A stretch of DNA of 64,000 nt from assembly GCF_012489685.1 (NCBI RefSeq), contig NC_080043.1:35603127-35667126 (forward strand), given 5' to 3'. Below are positions 13,401 to 22,300 of this stretch, piece after piece (the first letter of the stretch is position 1; the number at the start of each line of letters is the position of its first letter). The DNA comes from Lotus japonicus. Its lineage: Eukaryota > Streptophyta > Magnoliopsida > Fabales > Fabaceae. Both the position numbers and the translations under genes were made by a program. The notes under the pieces are model-generated. The model saw only the letters and a list, made by a program, of their open reading frames with translations, was not told the origin of the DNA and did not search any database.

Positions 13401-14581
13401 TGATGTCGTTTGTTTCTCTATTTGTACTTCAATCTTCAATTTACAACATTTTTATCATCGTTGTATTTCAATCACAAAAGTCATATCTTTGTTTTTCATG
13501 AAACTATTTTTTCTTTTATATCAATAATGATAGGTAAAATCGGAAAATAAAAATCCGTCGTGCAACGCACGGGTGAAACACACTAGTACTATAATCATCT
13601 GGTTTCAACCTGAAAAATAAATTGGATAGCAAAAACATCGACGATGCATAAACTTTTAATACTAAACAATTTAAAAGAATATCTGGAGATCGAGTGATGT
13701 TACATACAAGATACAAATCTACATAATCACGCTGCAAGTCTGTCAAAGTCCTGTCCAATGCTAGCGGTACATCCTCTGGAGCATGATCAGTATTCCTGCA
13801 GATCATATTAAATCCTTGGTTTCTATACATACTAACAAATCCATGAATCTACCAGCATTATTAAGTTATCTCAAATGTGGAAACCAAACTAATTATTCTA
13901 GAATCTAAAACAAACCAGAGTTTAGACGTAATCCACAAATCCTCACGCTTCACTATACCCTCTTCAAATAGCTTCTTCAATACAGAGCCGATCTGTGATG
14001 GAAAGAATGAATCATTTCCTTCACACATGAAATGATCAATACCACTTTTATTATACTTTGTTCCACGATTATGGTTGAAAATAATAACATTTTGATGTTA
14101 AAATTATTTTTAATGAAAAAATACTGTTTGAATAATTTCATTGTCTCAAATTTGATTATACCAAAGCCTAATATTACTAAACGTTAAAACAATCAGTCCC
14201 TTAGTCGTTTACTTCAAACAGCTATTCGAATCGATATAGTATGAAACGAAATGAACTCAATAATCAACATGATCAAACAACCAATTGTGACAATTACCTC
14301 CTTCTCATTGCCATACATTTGAGCACAGTCAATGTGGCGGTAACCAACCTGCATCAAATTAATTGATCAAAGATCACTATATCGAATATGAAATTTTTTC
14401 TATAACAACAGATAAAGAAATGCTAAAAGGAAAATAGGGATTTGCAAACACAATGAGTAACCTTGATACCAGCAGCAACAGCTTCACCGACGACACCTGG
14501 ATCGGACTGCCAGGTTCCCAAGCCGACAGAAGGGATCTTGGCTCCAGGGTTGAGATTGAAGAATCGAATGTCGTTTGACAT
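1483..14581 (-). CDS. AKR-1: aldo-keto reductase (AKR4C-like), seven exons, catalytic His replaced
   Basis: NADPH-dependent aldo-keto reductase of the plant AKR4C group, cytosolic enzymes that reduce reactive aldehydes and ketones. Exons in order on the minus strand: 14581-14462, 14348-14298, 13992-13916, 13795-13708, 2652-2377, 2041-1793, 1551-1483. Junctions are GT-AG and phases join cleanly to 930 nt, 309 residues. Start chosen at [10 protein letters not shown], where family homology begins. Visible signatures: [23 protein letters not shown] (catalytic Asp and Tyr), ITSKLW (catalytic Lys), GVSNFS, VLPKST and the WDGEI C-terminus. The usual IHWP motif reads IQCP at the start of exon 5, so the catalytic His is Gln and the next Trp is Cys. 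The last exon also lacks about six residues common in the family. Intron 4 is 11,055 bp because a solo LTR and a Helitron inserted. No frameshift or premature stop was seen, so the gene may still be transcribed, but normal catalysis is doubtful. Confidence 0.85.
2145..2286 (-). mobile_element. tRNA-derived SINE
   Basis: Read on the minus strand, it has an A-box-like TAGCTCAAGTGGTAAGAGC and, about 45 bp further, a B-box GGGTTCGAACCT, the internal RNA polymerase III promoter of tRNA-derived SINEs. It ends in an A-rich tail (T-rich on the plus strand, about 2145-2160). It sits in intron 5 of AKR-1. No target duplication was clear. A functional tRNA is unlikely because the cloverleaf is not preserved. 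Confidence 0.65.
3885..4121 (-). repeat. Tandem array of eight short hairpins in solo LTR D
   Basis: Eight units of about 22-28 bp, each an inverted repeat of 6-8 bp arms around a 10-14 nt loop related to GCATTCCCGTTC (plus strand). The plus-strand left arms differ: GTGACG, TAGTGAA, GGATGAA, TCGACAA, TGGTGAA, TCGATGA, GGTGAA, TTGGTGAA. In seven units the right arm is the exact complement; the first unit has one mismatch. Covariation across units argues that pairing is maintained. Confidence 0.85.
4209..4433 (-). repeat. Second short-repeat array in LTR D (GTGTCGGTCAATACAACAC)
   Basis: Five copies of a roughly 20-bp motif spaced about 46-58 bp apart. Each can form a short stem (GTGTTG with CGACAC in LTR sense, one wobble) around a TATTGAC loop. 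The same array appears in LTRs B and C. Confidence 0.8.
5885..5893 (-). promoter_or_regulatory. TATA box of LTR D
   Basis: TATAAATAG on the minus strand, preceded by CACCTGCC, conserved at the same place in LTRs B and C. Transcription from here would run towards AKR-1 exon 5. Confidence 0.6.
6829..6900. repeat. Left copy of a 72-bp direct repeat flanking the Helitron
   Basis: This 72-bp segment of intron sequence (starts ACTATAATCATCTGG, ends CATAAACTTTTAA) recurs at 13588-13659, directly outside the other Helitron end, with no difference seen by eye. Confidence 0.9.
7080..7465 (+). repeat. Imperfect tandem repeat of about 100-140 bp at the Helitron 5' side
   Basis: Three degenerate units carry GATAACCACCCACCAT, then AAACTCCCATCATGTTCC, then a TTGATGC-AAACAAACCA block (near 7180, 7280 and 7425). 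It lies upstream of the RPA-like start and could hold its promoter, though no TATA assignment is firm. Confidence 0.5.
7547..10021 (+). pseudogene. RPA70-like single-stranded DNA-binding protein gene, Helitron-borne, decayed
   Basis: Resembles the large subunit of replication protein A, the eukaryotic single-strand DNA-binding complex; plant Helitrons often carry such copies. Inferred exons: 7547-7702, 7804-8071, 8145-8242, 8341-8469, 8548-8632, 8724-8856, 8943-9097, 9180-9300, 9396-9581, 9684-9764, 9827-10021. OB-fold-like stretches include VNKAP-type beta segments such as VKVECAFFG and [14 protein letters not shown]4 zinc ribbon (KACKCNKKV, then [10 protein letters not shown]) marks DNA-binding domain C. 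The C-terminus is Lys-rich. Breaks seen: one extra A in an A-run of exon 3, one extra A at the start of exon 4, and the acceptor before exon 8 reads AT instead of AG. All other phases join. It is probably non-functional unless these are sequence errors. Confidence 0.8.
10022..11313 (+). other. Non-coding Helitron interior, AT-rich with degenerate repeats
   Basis: No coding frame recognised. A phrase close to ACCAAATAACCACCACTCCACTAA recurs around 10680, 10830 and 11040 with AT-rich spacers, and a short repeat GTTGTTTAAGTATTTCATG occurs twice near 10080 and 10130. Confidence 0.5.
11314..12991 (+). pseudogene. Pif1-type helicase remnant of a Helitron, C-terminal part
   Basis: Corresponds to the helicase half of Helitron Rep/Helicase proteins (5'-3' superfamily 1B DNA helicase). 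Motifs in order: Walker A GFGGSGKT (about 11624), a Walker B region IIWDEAPM (about 11855), [14 protein letters not shown] (about 11990), NRTRLIVT (about 12610) and the C-terminal [12 protein letters not shown] (about 12855). Lesions: a frameshift near 11745 just after the Walker A domain, an in-frame TAA at 12119-12121, and an in-frame TAA at 12803-12805 where a Gln codon is expected. The N-terminal Rep and early helicase regions are absent. Confidence 0.88.
13559..13586 (+). other. Helitron 3' terminal hairpin and CTAG end
   Basis: CGTGC-AAC-GCACG forms a five-pair stem (13559-13571), followed by an 11-nt spacer and CTAG (13583-13586). In known Helitrons this hairpin is the transposition stop signal. 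Confidence 0.88.
13588..13659. repeat. Right copy of the 72-bp direct repeat flanking the Helitron
   Basis: Matches 6829-6900 by eye. It begins one base after the CTAG terminus (T at 13587). The rest of AKR-1 intron 4 continues after it. Confidence 0.9.
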
Positions 14582-16390
14582 TTTCTCGCAAGCCAAACAG
14601 GTCCTACTAACCAGAGAAACACAAATGCTTCTTCTTCGGCTTCTTCGCTTTAGAATCTTCTTTTCTGCAGGCGTGAGATTACAGAATCTGAGCCTGAGCA
14701 TAAGCCATTGCAATTGTTTATGTTGCTCTATTCTGATTTGTTTCCATGAAGTTGGATGGTACCGCATTAAGGGCCTTTTATTGGCACAACAAGAGTGAAG
14801 CTCCTTCACTCTTTCTGTAGTGGAGAAATAAAATAGCCATTAAATTATGCTCTGCTCGAAATATGGCCTCTGTTAAAGTAGTCTTATCATTTTACCAACA
14901 AAATGGAAAACAGAACTTAATTCTCTTGCAGAACATATCAAGAAATAAATTAAGTGAAAGAACCTAATTTGGTGGCTTTAGCATCGTAGACCACAGACAT
15001 CTTGAATCAGTTCCTACACAATATGTGGACCAAGAATTTTAGAAAAGAAAAACTGTACATTTATGCTGTAAATAACTGAAGGCATATTTGCCATCAATTT
15101 AATTTCTTGCCAGTTAACTATATACGCATCTAAACATAACCACCGCCACTTAGCAATTTATCTACAACTTTCCACAAAAAAGTTGCCTCCTCCATGATGG
15201 GGTTTCCTCCCCCCTCATGGAGTTATTTCCCTCTTCATGGGTCATTTCCCTCTCCTATACATCAATAAATGCGAGAACTATCTATCTCTATTGGAGGATT
15301 TCTCCCTTTTGTTTCTTCTTTCCTTTTCCATGGTCACATTTATTTCCTCTCTGATACCATCTTGACTCTTGTAACTATTTTTGTTTTGCTTCTGTTTCCT
15401 ACCTATATTGCATTTTGGCTTTGTTTCCCTACTTTTATTTTCATTTTGCCACTATCTTGTCTCCAGGGGGTTTCTTCGTAGCCAGAAGCTGGGACACTCC
15501 ATGAAGATCACAACGTTACAGAAATTGCAACTTCGCTTCCATGCAATGTACCCCAACTCTCCTCCCGTCATACAACATTTGCCAACCTCCACATGTCTCT
15601 TATGTGATGCGTCAATGCCGCCCTTTCTTCTGGCCAGACGCATAGTTGTGGTGCAAAGCCAGCACTTCCTCAAAAAAAAAAAAAAGGAAAAAAGAGGCAA
15701 CACATGAAGAATTGAAAAGTAGACATAAATTTGGATTTGTCAATAGTTAGTTTGTGGTTCTTGTGAGTGTGGGATTTTCTGTTATTTTTTTACATGTATT
15801 TGTATGAGTAAGCATGCTATGAGTTATCTTGATATATGTTTAAGCATGGTTAAGAACTTAGTAGGTTTCCACACTAAGATAAAAAGTGATTTTAAAATAA
15901 ACCACTGACAAAAGGAGAGTAATTCTAGAGATTTAACCGAATACCCAAACATTTAAATTTGCATTGCACATGAAAACAATGAAATGGCATAACAGAAGAG
16001 CCAATGACACAACAAGATGGAGGAATAAGGGTCTCAAAGTCCAAGACACCGAAATTTCATAATACATCTAAGAATATTATGTCATAGGGCTTAACTTCCC
16101 TCGTTCGGACGGGACTTCGACAACCGATCTAATATTATGATAGACAACCCAAGTTTAGGTAATCATAAAATAACTATTCCAACTAGGAATAAGGTATCCA
16201 AGACCCAAAGAGCTAAATTATAAAATGTTAAATTATTTTTGTAAATGTAAAGTTCCAAATTCCCAATAACATATCTTGAGTCCCAAGTTATAAACACATG
16301 GTAAATTATTACAATTATCATAAGGATCCACTCATTCTGCATTAAAATTTTAAATAGGAGAAGAACAATGGCCAATATGGAATCTGTCCA
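14582..16390. other. Intergenic region between AKR-2 and AKR-1
   Basis: It holds the promoter and 5' UTR of AKR-1 (14582 upward) and the 3' flank of AKR-2. No RNA gene or convincing TE ends were recognised. Around 15180-15250 a CTCATGG...TTTCCCTC phrase repeats three times, and an A-run lies near 15669-15682. The frames here lack family similarity. Confidence 0.4.
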
Positions 16391-19300
16391 TTACTCGCCA
16401 TCCCAGAGTTCTTCAATTGTTTTGTACCCAGCAGATGTCTTGCCAACAAAGTCCCACCCAGGAACAATTCTCTCCTGCGTCAGTAAATCAGAAAGTTGAA
16501 ATGAAACCATGTCTATATTGAATCACTGAAGTTTCCTATACTTGGATTTTCCTTTGGACATAGATTACAATAAGAGTGACCATAGACTTTTTCAACTAGG
16601 TAAGATCACCTATATGGATGAAATGACACAACTATCATGAATCATGTTTAATGCTAAGAGAATTGAAATCCAAATCTTTTAATGGTTTGGTTTATAGGTT
16701 TTTTTGGTCTCTTTCTAAATCTAACTCTAGACTTTCCTTTACAAACCACTTACGAAGAGATTCTACTATCTTTTCTATAATGTGGCACCACTAAGGTCCT
16801 AGATTAACTAGAGATATGGATAAAATAGTCCGTATAAAGAGTAGTTAAAATTAAAATACTCATACATCTCAACTAGTTTTGGGGTAGGTCTAACCAAATT
16901 CTTTAAGGGGTAAAGGTGCTATCTTGATTTCATCTTTAATGTTTTTATTTCTAATGCTATCTGTCTTATGGGACCTCTTTGCACATAGAACAATGTTGTT
17001 ATTGGCGGATGGCGGACCATGGCGGAGAGCCAAAAACCGGCCATATATTAGACTAATAATGATGGCGGGTTATCGGCCATGGTGGCGATAACGCTGACAT
17101 AGACTGAATTTAAAATATGAAACATGTCCAGCAATTAAATGCAACATGAAAATTGAAAAATCTGGAATTCCATGACCAGAAGATTGCATAAAATTACTTG
17201 CCTGCTCAATTTCAGAGAAGTTGGCAAGCAAATCTGCAGGTATGGACCAGTCAAACAGATCAATGTTCTCCTTGATCCTGGTGGCATTTGTGCTCTTGGG
17301 CAGCACACTGTGACCCATTTGTAGTCCCCATCGAAGCGCTATTTGGGCTGGTGTCTTCCCTAGCTTCTCTGCAATTGTGTGCAGAACTTGATTCTTAAGA
17401 ATATTACTCTCAAGTCCTTTACCCAATGGGGAATAACCCTGAACAAGAACATTAACAGTGATACTCAGCAGAACTGCAGTTAAGAATCATGAGAGTTTTC
17501 TAATGTGATACTCAAGTTGCTACAAAATGTCTGTGACTGTAACCATAACCATAACCAACGCCTTATCTCACAAGTTGAGGCCGGCTATATGGACCACAGA
17601 TCTATATTAAAGATATCAGTGAGTTTTACGTTGGTTTCTGAAAGCCTAACACAAACTTCCTCCTCTATCCGGGCTTAGTACTGGCTATGCAACTGCATAG
17701 GCGGAGTTTTGCTACAAAATGTCTAACCTATAATAATTCCCTGAAGTCCTTTATATTCAGTAGGTAAAGCCCATAATTATCAGACAACCTTATAAAAGTT
17801 TGCATACTCACAGATAAGTGCACTCCCTTGGATTTACAGAAAGCATGTAATTTTGGTTGTGGTAATGAAGGGTGCAATTCCACTTGGTTAACAGCTGGAG
17901 GCACATTTGCCACCTCCAACAGATCCTGGAGCTTCTTTACAGAGAAATTGCTGACTCCTATAGCTCGAGCCTTGCCGGAATTGTAGAGTGCCTCCATTGC
18001 TCTCCATGTGCTAGGTATGTCGGGTTTGGTGAGCTGCCCATTTTTCATGCTGACGGGCCAGTGAATCTAGAAGAATATAGACATATGGCAAAGGAACTCT
18101 TAAATAAGAGCTAGACAATATATAATATTCCAAACATTGGGAAATGATATAGGAAGAAATTAGTTTCATTGTTATTCACACACAAGGTAGAGATCAAGAT
18201 AGTCCAGCTGCAAATCCCTTAATGTTCTATCAAATGCCTTTGGAACGTCTTCTGGCAAGTGATCGGTACACCTAAAACATGAGCATATTAAATTAGATAG
18301 AAAAGAATGTAAATTCAGGCATCCAAATGATAATATATGTGAAAACATTTCAGGTTTGAGAACAAATTAGGAAGAAAAGTTAGAATAAACCCCAGAGAAG
18401 TCCATGCACTTTTGTTGAGATAGTCCTTCACTTCTTATATAGATTGCTAAAAAATAATCTCAACAACAAAAATCCCTTTTCTTTAAAAAGACAGACTTCT
18501 GTTTTTAGCTAAAAATGGCTAATCTTGTGGATATAATGAAAAAAATATGTCCAGATACAAATTCAAGAAGATCATCATAATCTGTAGTAAGTTTGAAGAG
18601 TTGAAAAACACCAAAAAGTTTATCAATAAATTGACACTGTACAAATCATTAATAACGCTAATATCAGAATATCTCATCTTTCTGTACAAGGGTGAATTGA
18701 TAAGCGAGTTATCATGTAAACAATTAAGAATTCCTTGAGAAGTAGATATAGAAAATGACAAACCATAGCTTGGAGGTGATAAACATATCTTCACGCTTCA
18801 CTACACCATCAGCAAACAACTTCTTCAACCCATCCCCAATCTACATACAACTTACTCTAAGTTACCAGATAGAATACCAATATTGTGCAACAGAAAAAGA
18901 AAAAAACAATAACAACAACAACAACAACAACAACAAAAGCCTTTTGTCTCACAAGTGAGGTTGGCTATATGGATCAAACAACGCTGACAGGAACTCACTG
19001 TTAGTTAATTAGTTGGGAGGGTTAGTTAGTTAGTTAGAGGTTGGTCCTATAAATAAGGGGAAGTTAGAGTCAATTGGGTATCGTTGTATTCTGTTTTGGT
19101 TTTGGGTTCTAGAGAGAGTGGTCTCTTTCTGGGTTTGAAGGGTGTTTGGTATCCCTTCTCTCATGTATCTTCTCTAATTCCCAAATTCTTCATAGAAATA
19201 ATACTCAAATTTTACTGGGTTCTATCATTGGTATCAGAGCACCGATCTGGTGCTTGAACCACGATTTCCCTGTGCTGTGTTCGATGGAGCAGGATCGCAA

Positions 19301-22300
19301 AGAACTTAGGGCGAGAATGGAGTCGCTTGAAGCCAGGGCCGCGGCGAACGAGTTACGACTTGCAGCGTTTGGGAAGAAACTGGGGGTGCAATTCGTTGCA
19401 AACCCTGAACTTGAGAAAGAAATTTTAAGACTAGAGAACCGCTTGCGAGAACTTGAAGAGCGGAGAAAACATAGGGAACGGGAAAAGCGCGAATTTGAAG
19501 CAGCAGAGGCGGCGCAGAGAGAATCTGAGGCGGCGTCAGAGGCAACGGAGACGGCAATCAAGGCGGAACGAACAACGGCAGTGGTAGCGTCGCTGAGGGT
19601 AACAGAATTGACAGGGGAGGAGGAGCGAGCATCAACCACGCTGGTGGCGTCGCAAGGGAAACCAGGAATCGCAGAGGTGGTGGTGGTCCAGCAGAGAGGA
19701 GAAACAGAAATCGGAAGCAAGAATGAAGCTTCCAAGAACGCAAACAACAACATTTTGGGTCAAGAATCTCAGAGACAACCACAGTCGCCCATGGAGATGA
19801 GGGAAAATTTATCATTTCAGATGCAGGGGGTGACGTTGGATCAAAGGGGGAAGGAATCGCTGAAATCCGTGGTGCATCAACTTATCCCAAAAGCTTAAGC
19901 TGTTAGGTAAGAGCCACTTTAATGGTTTTATATTATACTCTAACACGCCCCCTCACGCAAGAGCCCTTTGGGCTTGAAGCGTGGACAAATGCACAGGTCC
20001 ACCTACCATGTGCTTAATTAAATTCCACTGTTTAATTAGAAAGTGAGGGGAGCAAGGATCGAACTCTATACCTCTCGGCCATAGAGGCTCTGATACCATG
20101 TCAAGCAACCACTTATCCCAAAAGTTTAAGCTGTTATTGATAGGAACTCACATATCACATAAGTGAAGAAGTTATCACATAATTAGACAATTAGTTAGAG
20201 GGCTAGTACAAATAAGAGGGGGGTTAGAGAATAGGGATCATTCTGATATTCAGTTAGGAATTGAGTTCTTGAGAGAGAAGTGGTTCTCTCTTGGGTTAGG
20301 GAAGGTGTTTGGTATCCTTCCTTGTATCTTTCCCCTAATCCCCAATTGGGAATTAGGGTTCTTCTATCAATAAACTACAGCTGATTTTCTGAGTTCTAAC
20401 ATTGGTATTAGAGCACCGATCTGGTGCCTGAACCACAATTTCTTTGCTGCGTTATGGAAGAATCAAGGAGCATGGTGAGAATTTCAGAGGAATTGGTGAG
20501 GGAAATTCCAATTTTTGGGGGTGATGATGCGTATGATTGGGTACACTGTTTGGAGCGGTATTTTCTGTTGAAGAAGGTTAGAGAGGAAGACAAGATGCAA
20601 GCAACCATGGAGGCCTTAGAAGGAAGGGCTCTTACCTGGTTTCAAGGGTGGACCAGTTGTAATCCCAATTCATCATGGGAAGAGTTCAAGATTGCAGTGG
20701 TGAGGAGGTTTCAACCCTCAAAGATTCAAAATCCATTTGAGTTGCTTCTTTCTCTGAAGCAAGATGAAACAGTGGAACATTATGTGAAAGATTTTGAGAG
20801 GTACGTGGGTGCTCTCAGAGAAATTGATCCAGAATTTGTGAAAGGCATTTTCTTGAAGGGATTGAAGGAAGAAATCCGGATAGAGGTACAATCCTATGAA
20901 TTTCATTCTCTTTCTGAGATTATTTAGAAAACCATTCTGGTCGCACAAGAAAGGACAGGATCAGAGTTTGCATCAGAGGCAGAAGGAAACGAAACCTCTG
21001 AAGCAGAGGCGACGCCGGAGAATGTGAATCATGACACTACGACGGCGGAAGTGACTCAGAAACTAAGTCTTGAAACAGAGGGTGAATCGGAGACAAGAGC
21101 GGAGGATGCAAGGCGTTTGGCCACCGAGGCGTTGCGACAAAAGGAATCGTTCGTGGGTGAGAAGAGGGAAAATTTCCCTGTTTGGCCCCAAATTGACAAA
21201 TTAGGGTTCCCCGGACCAGGAATTTCAGAATTGGGGGAAAAGAGAACCAAGTTCTGGCCTGGCGAGGAGGAGATGGTGAATCGGCCGCCGGTGAAACCAC
21301 CTCACATGGCGGAGTTATGGGTTTCGACGCTGATGGAATTGGTTTGGAAGAAAGCTGACGAGCGAGCGATCTTTCTCATGCGACGGAAGACAGTACGGCC
21401 ACCGGCGGAACCGCCAGATTGGTGGGGCGATGGCGACCGGGGCTCGGCGCCGGTGGAATTGATGAGTTGTAGGTCGCCGGAGGAGAAACAACCACCACCG
21501 GAACCGCTGGATTTAACGGTTGCTCATGCAAGGTTTGCAGATTTAGTAATGACAACAGAGGTGATGATGAGAGCAAACCCGCAAGCCATGGAAACGAAGA
21601 CAGCTAGCGTTCAGGTAAAGTTTAAGCAGCGAAAACCATTTGATTCAACTCTGGATGAGGTGGAAACAGAGATAGTAGCCAATTAGGGGCAAGCAAAGCA
21701 AGTTGTTCCAGTAAGAAGAAGCATGCATGTGAGGGACTGCTTCAGGGATACGTGGAACAAGGAGACAAGGCCAGCAGGAATTGGGTACCAGCTGGAACTT
21801 TTTCTTCACAGAATGGGTCATACCCATTTCACTAGTGGAAAAAATTGGGCCCTAGAGAAGGATAGAGCTGGTCTGATCAAGAGAAGTAGAGTTTTTATGG
21901 AAAACAAGGTTGTTCGTATGGGTTGGGTCAACTTATCATACTTTGGGCTAAAACCCAATTTACCCATTGATATGAGACAACAAGGAATCATAATTCACTT
22001 CAAAGAGTCACATGGTTATTTGCAAATGCTAAGTGAAAGAGCTTGTGGTCACTCCCAAGATTTTACTGGAACCATGGTGTTAACTTCAAATGGGGGTAAT
22101 AAAGAAGTTAGGGCTGTTGTGTCAAAATTATACTTCTGCTTTAATTGTGAGATGCACCACAGGTATGCATTTAAATATTTTAGTAGAATGGAACAAGGCC
22201 AAAGTAGTACAATAAAATGGGATGTTGAAGCTTTTACTGCTAGTTTAGACCATCTCCAACTTGGTACAGGAAAGAGGCTTGACAGTATTTTTGCTACTAG

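Larger units (their letters stand above)
6901..13586 (+). mobile_element. Helitron carrying RPA-like and Pif1-like remnants
   Basis: The 6.7-kb element starts TCTATATATACTATAAAG and ends in CTAG, preceded by an 11-nt spacer and a short GC-rich hairpin (13559-13571). It sits between an A (6900) and a T (13587). These are the standard Helitron ends and insertion context. Cargo is an RPA70-like gene and a Pif1-type helicase, both disabled. No Rep (HUH nuclease) domain was found, so this copy is non-autonomous. It lies in intron 4 of AKR-1, antisense to it. Confidence 0.9.

Noticed and set aside
15452..15703. Minus-strand open frame with Cys residues between the AKR genes
   Set aside because: No family similarity, T/A-run at its start, no neighbouring exons; treated as chance.
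19205..19753. Long minus-strand frame of 182 codons
   Set aside because: Shadow of the coiled-coil frame on the plus strand; Ser/Ala-rich as expected from the complement of Glu/Arg codons.
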